A stretch of DNA of 64,000 nt from Novakomyces olei (GCA_016906335.1 JADEYG010000002.1:1346001-1410000); one strand, 5' to 3'. Counted from the stretch's first letter, positions 1 to 12,597 are shown. The notes: a model not told the origin generated them from the sequence alone. A program made the numbers and translations.

Positions 1-1860
1 AGAGGGCCGAGGATTTATGGGAGAGTAAGTATTTTGCCGAGTGACCGAGAATTGAATTGAATTGAATTCTGCTCGAGCTCACGGCTTCTAGTTCCAGCTG
101 ATATTGCTATATGGAGTCTGAGAAAGCCGTAAACGTCTTTACCAGATCTAGTTTGTGTATTGTATTCTATCGAGTTTGTGATTTGGGCCAAGTTTAAAAA
201 TGTCGAAAATAGTTTGAAAGTATCGATCCACTTGCGTAGAGTTTGTTGAGTAAATTGGAAAGCAGGTTCATTTCCAAGAGCCTTAAAACAATCTTTAGCA
301 TGCCGACTGTGACGCCGACTGTGACGCCGACTGTGACGCCGACTGTGACGGCTGGCCGCTGCTTACATACAATAACGGTCCTGCCTTCCGGATCAATGCA
401 TACGTGCTTTTCTGCCGGTTTTAGAGATTACAATACTCGTATTCTGCACCTTTTATGCACCTTTTTTGACGTCGCTAGACCGTGAGTGACGGGCTATGGT
501 AAATTTACTCTGCAAACATAGTGCTCTGCAAAGTATCTATCTATTTAACCCAAACACCGGCGAGACACGAGACTCGCGTTCTCAACGCAAATCAGACTTT
601 TCTTCAAGATAACATTGTTGCGCAGTAAGCGTTGTGGATTCCGCGCACGCGATATTGACAGAGGCGCCAAGACTGACGTCAGCTGTCTGGCACATAAACA
701 ACCGAGGCCCAATCGCCGAGCTCGAAGCTACGTAACATTTGGGAGACATCAATTAGCACAGCAATACGTAATACGCCAACGGCCATGAATAAGCGCGTGC
801 AGATCGCAATGATCGACCCGGCGTGGCTTTTTCATGATATCATGTAGGCCTCTATGATTTAATATGTTTGACAAATATATTACATAATCCTTATCGAAGA
901 TTGGAAAGAGTAGAGAATCGAAATCTAATCGGATCGAATCTTTATAGAAATTACATACAAGCGTGCGGCTTGTAAAAAATTCTCCACAAACTCTGGCATT
1001 GCCCCAAATTAAGTGCGATAGAATCAATCAACTCCTTCGCTCTTCGACTGTAACGCAAGCTAAATCTCAAAAAATTCAAATTTAAAAGCTTTGCATTGAA
1101 AAGGTCAAGATGTAGAAAAGATTAGCTTTGAAATAATGTGCACGGTTTCCTCCTATCCTACATATACACAATATACGAAGTAAAGCAAGACAAAGTAATG
1201 GCTCAACAATTACTTGTGGTTCAAGGGTGGCAAGTATAGCCGGCACGGCTATACTTGTCTCTCTCCGCCCACTTCGCCCCACGCTTTCCATACTTTTCCC
1301 GTTCCGTAAGCGTTTGCTCACTGTCCCGTTCCGTGTTTTCTTTCCCGTTTTTCATTCATTTTCTCGGCTATCAAGAATGAGACTTTTCTACTGCGTTTTA
1401 TTCACGTCTCTACCCGTTTTCGATCGGTCGCGCCTGTCTGATCCGTGTGTCAAAAATAGCGAAACCGAAATCGGGATATCTCTTTTGTCTCTCCTTCCCG
1501 TTCTTTTTCTTTTCTCTCCCTTTTTTTTTAGCCTTCTTTTCTCTCTTCTTTTAGCCTTCTTTCTATCTTTCTTTTTTTAGCCTTCTTTTATCTTTCTTTC
1601 CGTCTCACCCCATATATTACTATGTCTCCTGCAATGCGGGGCGCGCTGAACCCAAAAGACATAAAAGGCGGCTGTGTCGCCTGTCTCTTCCATCTCTCTC
1701 CCCACATTTCACTCACAAACTCCTTCACTCACCCACTCGTCTATTCAATTCTCCCCCTCTCAACCGCCTCTTTTCACTTTCGAGTCGTGTTCAATTCCTA
1801 TTACCTGACAACTATACATTAATCCCTTTTAAAAAAAATTTTCTCCTCGAAATCCGCACA
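1..1860. other. Left-end region without a recognisable gene; upstream region of gld1
   Basis: No open reading frame here resembles a known protein. Short frames such as the one at 1227-1580 are simple translations of pyrimidine-rich DNA. The part nearest the glycerol dehydrogenase gene (about 1470-1620) is strongly CT-rich on the + strand, followed by a TA-rich stretch near 1609. That is typical of a fungal promoter and 5' leader. A small 12-bp tandem repeat lies at 302-349. Confidence 0.5.
302..349. repeat. 12-bp tandem repeat, four copies
   Basis: The unit gccgactgtgac is repeated four times without error. The 12-bp length would keep a reading frame open, but no convincing gene surrounds it. 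No function is apparent. Confidence 0.9.
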
Positions 1861-3219
1861 ATGGTTCTTTTACGCGCTTCTCGTGTGTGCAATTTACGTG
1901 CTGCTTTAAACAGCACTGCAAAACTGCGTACACCATCGGCTTTGCGGCCGTCTGTAGTGCCGAGTCTCGGCACTAGCCGGTTTTATTCGCCCATCAGCGG
2001 AGACGTGGACGCTCCCGTTTCCCAGGAAATAATTGGCGAGTCGTCGAATATAGAGCCGCCTGAGATGCTCGATACTCCGACGGAACGGGTTTTCGTGTCC
2101 CCCTCGCGGTACGTCCAAGGCCCCTTTATTCTGAGACGCGCTGGCCGGTTTATCAGCAAAGTGGCCAAAGAGCGAGTGGCTATCATCTCGGACACGTTTG
2201 TATGGAACCTGGCGGGCAAAGAGCTCAAGCGTTCCCTCCTGGCCGCCGGCTACAAGGACGTCTTCCACGTCGAGTTTAATGGGGAAGCGTCGTTTACGGA
2301 GATTGCAAGAATAGCCGATCTTACAAACTCGAGCATTCCTGGTTGTGAGGCAATTATCGGCATTGGTGGCGGAAAGACTATGGACACGTCCAAAGCCGTT
2401 GCTGATCGAATGGCTATCCGCAATGTTATTATCCCAACTACAGCGAGCACTGATGCGCCAACTGCCGCCGTCTCCGTTATCTACAATGACAAGGGCATCT
2501 TTGAGCAGTACAAGTTCTATGACCGCAATCCGGACATGGTGATGGTCGATACTGATCTGCTGTGCAAGGCGCCCTCCCGGTTTCTGTCCTCGGGCATTGC
2601 CGATGCTCTGGCCACGTGGGTCGAGGCCTCAGCGGCTATCCGTGGCGACTCAATCAATATGGCGGGCGGCCGTAGCACTCTTGTCGGAGCCGCTATTGGC
2701 CAGCGATGTGAGGAAACCCTGTTCAAATATGCCCTGCTCGGTCTCGAATCCAACAGGGCTAATGTCGTTACTCCAGCTTTTGAAGCCATCGTTGAAGCCA
2801 ACACGCTCATGTCTGGACTCGGATTCGAGTCTGGTGGCCTCGGCGTTGCTCATGCAGTCCACAATGGCTTTACCGCCTTACACGGACCTGTGCACTCTTT
2901 GCTCCATGGAGAAAAGGTGGCTTTTGGTGTAATTGTACAATTGCTACTGGAGAACAAGCCGCGGGAAGAGCTGGAGCGCTATATCCAGTTCCTGATTGAC
3001 ATTGATCTGCCTACTACGCTGGAAGAAGTGCACTTGAAGGACGTGCCGGACGAGCAGCTTATGGCTGTGGCTAAAACTGCCGTGAAGGAGAACGAGAGTT
3101 CTCACAACATGCCGTACAAGGTCACGGCCATGATGGTGTTTGATGCCATCAAGGGAGCTGATATGTACGCGCGCATGTACAAGCAGCGCAAGGGAATTAC
3201 TAAAAAGTTTGGCTATTAA
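1861..3219 (+). CDS. gld1: Mitochondrial NAD-dependent glycerol dehydrogenase (iron-containing alcohol dehydrogenase family)
   Basis: A single-exon 452-residue protein that should oxidise glycerol to dihydroxyacetone with NAD+. The N-terminal ~45 residues are rich in Arg, Ser and Ala and lack acids (Arg-Ala-Ser-Arg-Val-Cys and onward), as in a mitochondrial presequence. The NAD-binding loop GGGKTMD is at 169-175. Asp248, His331 and His349 have the spacing of the three metal ligands in bacterial GldA (173, 256 and 274 in the Bacillus enzyme). Length and layout match the mitochondrial Gld1 of Schizosaccharomyces pombe (about 450 residues). The family is bacterial in origin and patchy in fungi. 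The ATG at 1861 sits in a good fungal context (ACAATGG) after a CT-rich leader. Its product could enter glycolysis through a dihydroxyacetone kinase not seen here. Confidence 0.93.
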   Translation: MVLLRASRVCNLRAALNSTAKLRTPSALRPSVVPSLGTSRFYSPISGDVDAPVSQEIIGESSNIEPPEMLDTPTERVFVSPSRYVQGPFILRRAGRFISKVAKERVAIISDTFVWNLAGKELKRSLLAAGYKDVFHVEFNGEASFTEIARIADLTNSSIPGCEAIIGIGGGKTMDTSKAVADRMAIRNVIIPTTASTDAPTAAVSVIYNDKGIFEQYKFYDRNPDMVMVDTDLLCKAPSRFLSSGIADALATWVEASAAIRGDSINMAGGRSTLVGAAIGQRCEETLFKYALLGLESNRANVVTPAFEAIVEANTLMSGLGFESGGLGVAHAVHNGFTALHGPVHSLLHGEKVAFGVIVQLLLENKPREELERYIQFLIDIDLPTTLEEVHLKDVPDEQLMAVAKTAVKENESSHNMPYKVTAMMVFDAIKGADMYARMYKQRKGITKKFGY

Positions 3220-4516
3220 ATTCGCACCAGATCGATCGATAGCCTTGATCTCTAGATACCCCACACTGTATTGATTAGTGTTTGCTCCTGTTTTTTCAGC
3301 TCAGCCTTGGTCATAGGAAATATGTACACGAGTACACATATAATATTAATAATTTCATACCTATATATACACACGTTTATACACACAATTGCAATAAAAG
3401 TACGGCTTGAAGATTTGTCTTGGCCATTTAGTCTAAAATAAAATCAGCTTTTTGGAGAATTATTCTGTATTCTTGGTTCAATGAATAATATAAACTTACG
3501 TCTGTTTGGCTTCAACTATAGTTCTCAAATTTATACTTTTGGTTATATAACGTTTATTTGTCAGATATTTATGTATTAATCAATTCAATAATTCTTAATA
3601 TTGGTTTTAATATTAGTTTTTATGAATACTCGAACAAGCTGAATTCTTTTAGATTAAATCCTCATAATAAGTGTACAATATCATTACGTGACGAGACTAG
3701 TCACTTTTCAAGTGGTGTTGTTTTTGTGTATAAAACAAAAGCGCAGGGAGAGGCGGTTACAACGGTTTGGAGGAACCGAATGATTAATAGCATTGTATAT
3801 ATAGCAGTTGAATTGACCCTAATTTAGCTCAAGGTGTACATGTCTGTAATAATTCCATATGATCTTTTATAACCATTATCATTATTATTATACAATTCAT
3901 TGTGAGAGACGGGCTCGTTAGCGCGACCGATTGGCTAGAGGCTCTAAATTTACATTCATATCTCGGTATTGCAGAAAGAAATACATTATAAATCGAGATA
4001 CGTTTGTATCCGATGGATTCAAGGCAACTAAAAAACAACAGAAACTATGTAACCTATCTGACAAACAATAGTATGAAAGTATAACAGTGATTATGCAACC
4101 GTCGTTATGAAGAAAGGCAGGCGTCACAAACACAGATCGCCCTCGTATTTCACACCAGACTGCTCGATCCGTTTCAAAAGACACACAACGTTTCAAAAGA
4201 CACACAACGGTATCTAGCTTGATTCTTTAAATAATAAATATTTCTCCATGAAACTTAAGATGCCTCCACCACGATCCCCTTTGCTCTCCTTGTCCAAGGA
4301 GAACTCACTAATAACTTTGAACCTCGCTTTCCTACTCTTCTTTTTTTTTTTTTTTTTCTTGTGCTTTCTTTTTTTATATTTAAAAAAATTTAAATGAAAA
4401 AAAAAAACAACAACATTTTATCTATTTCTCTCCTTCCAGACCCGTCTACCAGTAGGCAGCCTACCAGGTAGTATTGAGCCTACCAGGTAGTATTGAGCCT
4501 ACCAGTAGTATTGAGC
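3220..4516. other. Intergenic region between convergent gld1 and FKS1
   Basis: This AT-rich stretch holds the 3' ends of two converging genes. It has long T and A runs at 4339-4410 and the 19-bp repeat described separately. No coding region is supported; frames such as 3558-3827 have no recognisable features. Confidence 0.5.
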
Positions 4517-4532
4517 CTACCAGGTAGTATTG
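4459..4532. repeat. 19-bp tandem repeat carrying the FKS1 stop codon
   Basis: Four near-identical copies of gcctaccaggtagtattga lie at 4459-4477, 4478-4496, 4497-4514 (one G short) and 4515-4532. Read on the minus strand, the rightmost copy encodes the last FKS1 residues (Asn-Thr-Thr-Trp) and the TAG stop at 4517-4519. The other copies lie just after the stop, in the 3' UTR. The array therefore looks like a duplication of the very end of the coding sequence. Confidence 0.85.
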
Positions 4533-7500
4533 CGGGAGGACGTGTTGGACGTGTTTTGGTCCGACGGCTGGATATTGAGGTTCAGCATACCCTGACCGAA
4601 GGACAAGTTTTGCGAGATGGTAGTGGCATTGACGAATCTGCGAACAGCGACGGCCGGGGCGATAATGAGAGCGAGAAAGAGGATAAAGATGGCAAAGTAG
4701 AGGGTCGCGTATCGGCGCACGATACGCTTACGCAGCCGGTTCTGCTTTAGAGAGAAAATGGGCGGTCTAATCTGTCGGCTCGGGCGGAGCCAAAAGAGGA
4801 TCATCGAGTGCCAGCGGTCGATGTACGGGATACAGAGGACGGGAAACATCATAAAGAGCAGCACGTGACCCAGGATAAAGTCGGCAGAGAAGCTGCCGAG
4901 CTCAGTGATCTTGCATACAAACTCTCGGCCCGGCTGAGAGAGAGCGTGAGCGCCGAGGCCGCGGCTGTACCATTTACCCGTCCACCAGGCCAAATTGGCT
5001 CCGTCGTGCTTGAACTCTCTCGTCAAAAAGGAGACAGTAAGCAGCTTGAAGATGAACCGCTGGATCATGACACAGGTGATCATTCCGAGCAGAGCCTTGG
5101 GGAACGACCATCCCTCGAGGAACCACATAATTTCAAAGACGGCCATCAGGATTATTACTGCTATTGCGTGAGCAATAGCAGCAAGAATGGCACCAAACTT
5201 CTTGCAGCACATACTAAGCAGAGGGCCCATACAGCAGGCCATCCCGAAAAACACCATTGCCATTCCGGCATTGATGACGATGGGAGCGATCCCCAAGATA
5301 ACTGCCTTGGCGATCCCGTTTGTCGGGTCAGAGTGCCGATGGGAGGCGGCCACTCCAGGCTGAGAGTTCATAAAGCTAAACGGGATCAATGTCAGCCCGA
5401 CGAGAGCCAAAGGGCCTACAATCTCTCCGAAAAAAAGAGTAGTAAAATGCGCACGAGGGATATCGCCGCCCATCTTGTCGGACGGCTGTCCCAGCACTTT
5501 ACGCTTGTACCCCGTAATCCGGGTCCGAGTAAGACGGCAAAACCCGATCCAGGAGTTTGCATGAGACCGGGAATTGCCTCGGCTCAGCCAGCGGATAAAC
5601 TCACGGTAGTCGACAAAGAAATCCGTCCACGCAAACTGGTGAGGGTTGAAGAGGAAAGGGGAAGTCATTAGCGCAATACACGAGACCCAAAAGTAGATGA
5701 GGCCGGCAATCCACATTGTCAGCGAGGCAAAGAGCAGCATCATGAGGCTACGAGCTCCCAAGTAGATTGAGGGTCCGGCAAAACGGGAAAACAGGATGCT
5801 AAAAGGGATCCGAGCAGTGGCAAAGCCACGGCCGGTGCCAATGTACCTCGCTCCGCCAAAGGACAAGTTGGCCAGCAGAGAATGAGCATAGATTTGGCAG
5901 GTAAAGACCTCAAACAAGGGTGAAAGGGACCCGAAATGCTTGGCCAGCCGGGTCGCTGCCCGCCAAGCGCCCCGCTCCGTCAGCTCTTGCACAATCAGCG
6001 GCACAAAGGCTATAAAAAACACGATAAAAATGGACAAAATGCAGCGGGAAACCCAATTGACTACGGGCTGCAAATTAAAGCAATCATGCGGCCAGAGCCG
6101 GTCGGTAATGGGCCGATTATGGTCATAGTTGCACACCTGCACAATGTGGTAAATGGCGCCCAAGTTGAGGCACGAGATCATGAGCAGCTGCACAGAGAGC
6201 ATAATAAACATATTGTTCACATGGAAGCCAGCATGAGCATAGTAGAAGGAGAGGAGGCGGTCGAGGCGGAGGCGGGTGCCCATATAATAGTACTCCCGGG
6301 ACAGGAGCTGCTCGCCCATGCCCGTGCCGACTTTGGTGGTAAAGTTGAGGATAGAGCCAAAGCCAAGGTCCCTGCCTTTGCCACACTGGTAATACTCACA
6401 GTGCTTGATTCGGCCGCCACGCATAAAGGCCGTCATTCCTGCGTAAATGTCCTCGTTCAAGTGCAGACCTTTCTGCGCTTTCGACACTCCGCCACGTGTC
6501 GTCATAAAGATACCGTTCAGGAAATCGGGATGGCCATAGTGCAGCTTGCCGCCAATCTGGGCCAGAGTCCTGGCGAAAAGCGTACCAAACGTCTGCTCTT
6601 TAGCGGCAGCTACATCGCCCAAAACACCAGAATTTTCGCTAAAAATGTACTCTCTAGCGCCCAAGATGGCCACAGGATGGACCGGCTTGTGCTCAAATCC
6701 GGGGGCATAAGGATTCGGCTCTGACGGATCGACCGACAGCTCCTCAAACTCGGCCAGAACGCTACGGATCTTGAGGCACTCCTCCAAGTAATTGTCCTGG
6801 TTGGCATCAATGAGCTGAATGTACTCGCCACGGTAGAAGATGAGCGACATGTTTTGGTTGTCGGATTTGCCGTCGCCCAGGATCGGGTTCCCAGACAGCT
6901 GTATACGGAACTTGGGCCGGCGCTGGCCGTTCTCCAGAATCTCACAGTGCCCATCGATCAAGGTGGCAAACAGCCGAGGCTCTTCGCCCTCCACCTCTGA
7001 CGTCTCCTCGTCGAGGTAGGCAATCTGCAGGTCAGGATAAGCACGCAACAAAAACTCGGCATTCTCCTGCTCCTCCTTGTTGAACTTTACATAGCGCTGC
7101 ATGGACACGACAAACTTGAACTTGCGACGAGCCATACGCTCAAGCTCACGCTCCAACCGGTCGGAATTGCCGCCAAACAGCTGCACAACTTCAGGGTTTT
7201 CTACTCGGTAGAGCAGTTTAATGGCACGAGCATAGTTCATAAAGCCAGATACAGTCCTATAAAGCGTCTGCGAGCGCAGAGACGCCCAAATACGGGTGCG
7301 CAGAGTGTACTCGGGAGCGGCAGATTTGAAGCCGATACAGTAGAAGGGCAAATCGTCAATTTTGCTCTTGAGATTATCCTTCTCGTCCTTGTTGTCAAAC
7401 GGCGTTGCTGCTCCATTGTACAGTGCCGTTTCCTCCGCCAGAATCTTTGTGTCCTTGACAAAGCAGTCCCATTCTATAGGGTGCAGCTGCTTCAGGTACT

Positions 7501-10399
7501 CGAGCAGCGTGACTCGCGACAGCTGGTCCTCCTCACGGATAATCTCCCGGAGGGAAAGCAGAATCTTTTCAGAGTAGTGTGGGATCAAGACCGTAAACGT
7601 GGGCATATTATCAACCGGCAACGGCTCTGGGATGGGAGTCGACAGCGACTGAGCAAAGAAGCCAATCCTTCGCTCTGCCTCTGAATGTGTCGGGAAAAAC
7701 TCTGTCTTGAAGGAATGGTCGTCCTGGGAAACGAAAAAAGTAGGCGCTCTTAGTGTTCGCTTGCCCTCTTGCTCGCTCGGCACTTGGTGGTACAGGAGCT
7801 TTTGCACATGGTCAATGGCGAGCAGGTGCTCTCTGTACATGCTGATAACGATAGCGTTCCATACCTGCGAGATGAGGACTTTAGGCTTGTACTTGATCTC
7901 CATATCGTTGGTGGCCAGGATCTTGGAGTAGATGCGTTTCGGCATTCGGCTGTAGATATTGCGCCACGGTGTCCAGATGGAGATGCCGATCCAAAAGCTG
8001 CGGGCAACGGAAAAGATTGTGTTCCAGATAATGTACCACAGGTAAGTGTCGAGAAAGAAGAGCACCAGGTCCGTTACGTACATGATTCCCAACAGGAACT
8101 TTGGCTGAATGGCACAGAGCGTATGCCCGACCCACTGCTGATTGCAGTCCGGCACAATCATCGTGTCCAGGACACGGATAGCGTCTCGGAGAGCAAGTGT
8201 CAGGAACCAATAGGATTCGACCAGCTTGCAGGCAAAAACCAGGATCCACAGCCCAATGGACAGCACTAAATCACGGCCAAGGAGGGGCGCAAAGTTGTGG
8301 GTAAAGTACTGGTTCGCAATAAGCCGACGAGACCGCTTCTCAATAAGACTGCCAAACAAGTTGCCCAGCGGCATTATCCCCATAAAGATAAAGGTAAACA
8401 AAGAGATCAAGAAATGGACGACACCGACGACGAGAACGGGTTTGGAGTGCCTATCGGTGGCGGCAAACACGTAAATGCCAGGGCCGACATTGATGCAGAG
8501 AAGAATAACGATAAAGAGTAACCGTTTAGACAGCGTTTGGGCGCCAGGATAGCGGCGTGGGACATAGAGCCATTCGCACAACGTTGCCAAGACTTCCATA
8601 AAGCAGGCGATTCCGCCTCCAAAGCCGACAGAGGAAAACTTGTAAGCTCCGGGAGGCTGATTGTTGAGCCGCTGGCGATAGTGGTCCGTGTAAACGGTGG
8701 GAGAGTTGTAGGCAGTATAGTACCAAAAGATGGTGAAATGGATGATCCAGATACGGTTAAAGTTGGTGAGCATATGGAACCAGGACCGTGTTTCACGGTA
8801 CGTCTTGTAAAACGCCTTTTTCCAGACAACGTCACGGAACTTGTGGAACCGTTGGCCACGTGGGAGATCCATGAAACGGGACTTGTCCTCAAACGTGATA
8901 CGCTCCAGGCCCTCCGGGTACCAAAACAGCTGGTTTATATCGTCGTACCCGATAATATCGATATGATCTCGCTCACGGCGAACGTATTTGCCATCAACAA
9001 CCTCAAACTGCTGATCGCGAATGTACATGTAGATGGGGGTAACGACATCCCGGAGATAAGTGCCCTCCTCAGCCGGCTCTACCTGCTGCTGCTCTGCCTC
9101 GGGCGAGTAGAGGTAGTCGAGGGCGCATTTGAATATAAAGGCCAGGCACTCGGGCATAAAGCGGACCTGATTGGCTTCGCCCCAGCAGAGCAGGTAGAGT
9201 GCCACTTGCCGGGCACGTTCGTACTGCGACATCGAGTTCATTTGGTTGTTCCAGCGGTACTCGGCCGCCTCGAGCGAATCATCGTCCTCCAAATCTTCCA
9301 GAGTGCCCTCTACATCGTCGGGAGCCGTCTTTGCACGCTTCCTCGCCTTCCTCGACCTGCGGTTCGTCTTTTTCAGCTTTATTTTGGCAAACCCGAGTCG
9401 GTCGTCAATGTCCATACTGGCGGCAAAGTACCATTTGTGATAATTGGCTCCATCGCCACCGATATAGTCAGCGTGCAGGGTCAGCAGAGCATGGTTCGGG
9501 GTCATTCGGCTGGCTCGGGAGTCGAGCAGGGTCATGAAATGGTCGTACATGTTGCGCATACTGTCCCGCTGGAAGCCAAACTTGTTTGTCAGGTCAATGA
9601 ATATATCCTCAATCTCCTCCTTTGATATAGGGATCTCGTTCTCTGGGATCCAGGCTGGGTAAGGCTCGGCAGATCGGGACGAGATCATTGCCGCCTGCGA
9701 GTAGTCCATCCCGTAAACCGGAGTACTTGCTCCGGAAGACCTGTTTGCACCAAAGGACATCTGCGACGATCCCGGGCGGTACGGCCGTCCACTGCCAGCG
9801 GCACTCATCATCCCACCACCGCCCATCTGCGACAGCGAGTCTGTGCTCGTTGGGCCATAAGAGCCATAGCGCTCATCCCCGCGGGTATAAGCATTCACGT
9901 CACTGGCACCGGCCATATCGGAGCGCATAGTAAAATTGGAAAAGGACTCTGTATCGTCCTCGGAAGAGCCCTGCTGCATTTTCCGGACCCGTGCATGAGC
10001 GGGTCCAGACCCGGGCTGCTGGTAGTATTGCGCAGCAGCAGCAGCAGCAGCCGAGGCAGATGCTGGCTGAGCGGACGGGTCGACAGGGTACCCGGACGGA
10101 TAGTCCTCGTACCCTGCCGTATCGTGGTAGTAGGCCCCGGCGTCTTCGTCATAGCCCTGGGCAGAGTGCTGGCCGGGAGCCTCCGGGTCATAGTACGCCT
10201 GGTCGTCATAGTAGGCTCCTGAATTGGGGTCGTAGGCGTCATAGCCGCCTCCGGCTCCAGGGTTACTGCCTTCCTCGTGCTGGTGGCTGTAGTAGCCTCC
10301 TGGAGCCCCAGAGCCGTCGTGGTAATAGCCGGCAGCAGCTTCCCCACTGCCGTCACCGCCCAGATGCTGATACTGCTGGTCGTCGTAGCCTCGAGACAT
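4517..10399 (-). CDS. FKS1: Beta-1,3-glucan synthase catalytic subunit
   Basis: A single-exon 1960-residue plasma-membrane enzyme that polymerises UDP-glucose into cell-wall beta-1,3-glucan. It shows the complete Fks layout: a Gly/Tyr/Asp/Gln-rich N-terminal tail (first ~250 residues), the conserved Fks1 N-terminal domain, a first transmembrane cluster, the large cytosolic glucan synthase domain and a second membrane cluster. Family landmarks include [13 protein letters not shown] and the region around LTERGAWRA. It is slightly longer than the yeast enzymes (about 1880). Hot spot 1, the echinocandin site, reads F732-L-T-L-A-L-R-D-A740. The usual Ser and Pro are both Ala. The start ATG at 10399 is followed by the tail Ser-Arg-Gly-Tyr-Asp-Asp. 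It is divergent from the GAS1-type gene. The stop codon lies inside a 19-bp tandem repeat. Confidence 0.98.
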   Translation of the reverse strand: MSRGYDDQQYQHLGGDGSGEAAAGYYHDGSGAPGGYYSHQHEEGSNPGAGGGYDAYDPNSGAYYDDQAYYDPEAPGQHSAQGYDEDAGAYYHDTAGYEDYPSGYPVDPSAQPASASAAAAAAAQYYQQPGSGPAHARVRKMQQGSSEDDTESFSNFTMRSDMAGASDVNAYTRGDERYGSYGPTSTDSLSQMGGGGMMSAAGSGRPYRPGSSQMSFGANRSSGASTPVYGMDYSQAAMISSRSAEPYPAWIPENEIPISKEEIEDIFIDLTNKFGFQRDSMRNMYDHFMTLLDSRASRMTPNHALLTLHADYIGGDGANYHKWYFAASMDIDDRLGFAKIKLKKTNRRSRKARKRAKTAPDDVEGTLEDLEDDDSLEAAEYRWNNQMNSMSQYERARQVALYLLCWGEANQVRFMPECLAFIFKCALDYLYSPEAEQQQVEPAEEGTYLRDVVTPIYMYIRDQQFEVVDGKYVRRERDHIDIIGYDDINQLFWYPEGLERITFEDKSRFMDLPRGQRFHKFRDVVWKKAFYKTYRETRSWFHMLTNFNRIWIIHFTIFWYYTAYNSPTVYTDHYRQRLNNQPPGAYKFSSVGFGGGIACFMEVLATLCEWLYVPRRYPGAQTLSKRLLFIVILLCINVGPGIYVFAATDRHSKPVLVVGVVHFLISLFTFIFMGIMPLGNLFGSLIEKRSRRLIANQYFTHNFAPLLGRDLVLSIGLWILVFACKLVESYWFLTLALRDAIRVLDTMIVPDCNQQWVGHTLCAIQPKFLLGIMYVTDLVLFFLDTYLWYIIWNTIFSVARSFWIGISIWTPWRNIYSRMPKRIYSKILATNDMEIKYKPKVLISQVWNAIVISMYREHLLAIDHVQKLLYHQVPSEQEGKRTLRAPTFFVSQDDHSFKTEFFPTHSEAERRIGFFAQSLSTPIPEPLPVDNMPTFTVLIPHYSEKILLSLREIIREEDQLSRVTLLEYLKQLHPIEWDCFVKDTKILAEETALYNGAATPFDNKDEKDNLKSKIDDLPFYCIGFKSAAPEYTLRTRIWASLRSQTLYRTVSGFMNYARAIKLLYRVENPEVVQLFGGNSDRLERELERMARRKFKFVVSMQRYVKFNKEEQENAEFLLRAYPDLQIAYLDEETSEVEGEEPRLFATLIDGHCEILENGQRRPKFRIQLSGNPILGDGKSDNQNMSLIFYRGEYIQLIDANQDNYLEECLKIRSVLAEFEELSVDPSEPNPYAPGFEHKPVHPVAILGAREYIFSENSGVLGDVAAAKEQTFGTLFARTLAQIGGKLHYGHPDFLNGIFMTTRGGVSKAQKGLHLNEDIYAGMTAFMRGGRIKHCEYYQCGKGRDLGFGSILNFTTKVGTGMGEQLLSREYYYMGTRLRLDRLLSFYYAHAGFHVNNMFIMLSVQLLMISCLNLGAIYHIVQVCNYDHNRPITDRLWPHDCFNLQPVVNWVSRCILSIFIVFFIAFVPLIVQELTERGAWRAATRLAKHFGSLSPLFEVFTCQIYAHSLLANLSFGGARYIGTGRGFATARIPFSILFSRFAGPSIYLGARSLMMLLFASLTMWIAGLIYFWVSCIALMTSPFLFNPHQFAWTDFFVDYREFIRWLSRGNSRSHANSWIGFCRLTRTRITGYKRKVLGQPSDKMGGDIPRAHFTTLFFGEIVGPLALVGLTLIPFSFMNSQPGVAASHRHSDPTNGIAKAVILGIAPIVINAGMAMVFFGMACCMGPLLSMCCKKFGAILAAIAHAIAVIILMAVFEIMWFLEGWSFPKALLGMITCVMIQRFIFKLLTVSFLTREFKHDGANLAWWTGKWYSRGLGAHALSQPGREFVCKITELGSFSADFILGHVLLFMMFPVLCIPYIDRWHSMILFWLRPSRQIRPPIFSLKQNRLRKRIVRRYATLYFAIFILFLALIIAPAVAVRRFVNATTISQNLSFGQGMLNLNIQPSDQNTSNTSSRNTTW

Positions 10400-10457
10400 G
10401 GCGCAGGCGGCTCAGCACGGCAGCTAGCTAGTCTGGCAATCGGTTCGTGATGGATCA

Positions 10458-10501
10458 ATTATATATATTTATATATATATATATATATATAAAATATATA
10501 T
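10458..10501. repeat. TA-rich microsatellite in the FKS1 promoter
   Basis: A near-pure alternating AT tract starts about 60 bp upstream of the FKS1 ATG. It may act as a nucleosome-depleted or TATA-like promoter element. Confidence 0.7.
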
Positions 10502-10789
10502 AGTACAGTCGTACTTTATATACACGCCTCCCCCTGACTAATAGCCCAAACAAAGAAAGAAAAGGACGTGAGAGCTGCTGAGCTCGGCTCGCTCGAATCG
10601 CGCGAATTCAGAATGGATCCGGATCGTTTATGAGCAGCTCAGTTTGGGAACGAATGGCGGAAAGAAAAGACGTAGAGGATAGGGGAGAGACTGGGTAGCG
10701 GGTTGGTCGGTGGTTTGCGAGATTATTTCTTTTCATCATTACTTGTCAAGTACTTGACAAGTCATGAGACTAGAGTAATAGATTGAATG

Positions 10790-10920
10790 TATTGCAGGTA
10801 TTGTATTAAAGATTGTATAGTATTGTAAGTATTGTAGTACTGCAGGTATTGTATTGTAAGTATTGTAGTATTGTAAGTATTGTAGTATTGTAAGTATTGT
10901 AGTATTGTAAGTACTGTATT
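10790..10920. repeat. Degenerate 17-bp repeats (attgtaagtattgtagt type)
   Basis: Several copies of a short unit built on attgtaagt and attgtagt follow one another with small changes. It looks like slippage-derived sequence, and no gene is present. Confidence 0.75.
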
Positions 10921-11360
10921 AAAGATTTTATTAAAATTTAATTGTATTAAATAGGTGTAATAATGTTGTAATAAGTGTAATATAGTTACAACAATAGTAA
11001 TAAAATAACAGTAATAGCAGTAATAATAATATCGCTCTTACGTGTACATCACGCGCGTCGTGCATGCAGCGATCGGGAATGTAGCGAGACGCAGACGCAG
11101 ACGCGAAGACGTTGACGGGTACGGCTCCCAATTGCAGAGCAGAAAAATGGTTAATATTTATTCGTAGCAAGAGAGCAGTAAATGGAGTTGGCCGATGAGC
11201 AGATAGTGCTGGCAGACATATATTTATTACATTTGGACTATGAAGCGTGCGCTGTGACACGTAAACCAGTAGCATTGCTGACATTGGCCGTGTATAGTAC
11301 AGTATACACATACGCATGGAAAATTTGTACCTCAAACAGGGTCTAGTACGAGCAAGCAAT

Positions 11361-11402
11361 CATGCACAAGTCTACATGCACAAGTCTACATGCACAAGTC
11401 TA
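11361..11402. repeat. Perfect 14-bp tandem triplication
   Basis: The unit catgcacaagtcta occurs three times head to tail without a mismatch. No function is evident. Confidence 0.9.
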
Positions 11403-12597
11403 TACTTAATCACCATACAAATCGACATTTATTTTACTGTACAGCCAGTTTGTAGCTATATTTAGATAAAGTGTCATTGAGGCATACACCGTCCGAGGCA
11501 TGAATAAGTAAACGGTTCATCATAGTCACAAGATCCGATGAAACGCAATTAGTAATAGACTAAATTTTCAATTACACATCGTCAACTGCCAACTCACGGA
11601 AGCGTGCAACTGCCACCAGTCTTTTATGATTTTATGCGTACAGTGGAATGTATCGCGTAAACAACGCGCCCATAGCGTGGCTTAGCGACGCGTCGGCTCG
11701 GATATACTGAAATTTTCAAGCGCCAAGATCGCCGTGTACTTCTAACAATAGCACAATCCATTCGTTTCCAAAAATAGACTGTTATAAGTAATGTTAAGCG
11801 TTAGCTTACGACGCGATTGAGTAAACCGGCGACAATATTAGCGCGGACGCGACTTGGTCAACAAGATTTGGACGCGCAAGCCATACTCAAGCCCGGAAGC
11901 AAGGGATACAACGCAAGAGCTACAAGGCAAGAGCTACAAGGCAAGAGATACACTCACTATACACCAATTGATACTCAAACTAAAAACTAAATCAAGCAAT
12001 ACAATTTCAACCCGCTGCTCAGCCATATAAAAAATGCAAAGCGCATGGTGGGGATATATAGTGAACCATCGTGCTCTCCAATACCCGTGGAATCAAAGCC
12101 GTGGAATCAAAACCCGACTCGTGTGAACATGATCGCCTTGCGCCAATCATATAGTCTTGTTGCACGCGTACCTGATCCTGCCCATCCAAGCAATAAAGGG
12201 AAAATACACACTCAAGCAATCTTGGCAGCGGTACAGTATTGTATGGACACAAGGGATATATTATCCCTCGCGTTTCCCGCGCACTAATTACTTGCCTTCA
12301 TTACTTGTGCGCGTGCCTTATTGAAGGGACCGCTTGGCACGTTCGGCAAGTAGTACAGCGCGCGGGCCTGCACTGCTCCCTTTGACTGGCCAAAATTACA
12401 TACAACCGGGGCTCTGCAACGTCCTACAATAAATCCCGCAAAAGAATCCCGTTACAGTATACCCTCCAACCGCCCCCAACATTAGTATCCCCTGCGACAA
12501 GCAATCTTACTCTAAAATATAAATATAAATAAAACAGCATTTAATTCTGTTGCAAAGACACCCTCTCGTCGAGGCACAGCAGACGCCAATTGCTACA

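Larger units (their letters stand above)
10400..12597. other. Divergent intergenic region between FKS1 and GAS1
   Basis: About 2.2 kb separates the two start codons. No coding region is supported. It contains a TA microsatellite at the FKS1 end, a block of 17-bp repeats, a perfect 14-bp triplication, and three GCCAAG hexamers of the PacC/Rim101 type at 11722-11727 (+), 12221-12226 (-) and 12333-12338 (-). The last two lie about 260-380 bp before the GAS1 ATG. Confidence 0.5.

Noticed and set aside
1227-1580. 117-residue Phe/Leu/Ser frame upstream of gld1
   Set aside because: It is pyrimidine-rich promoter DNA with no conserved motif.
4808-9625. Long plus-strand open frames (4808-5671, 5936-6724, 8537-9625) opposite FKS1
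   Set aside because: They are shadows of the GC-rich FKS1 coding frame, with no recognisable domain.
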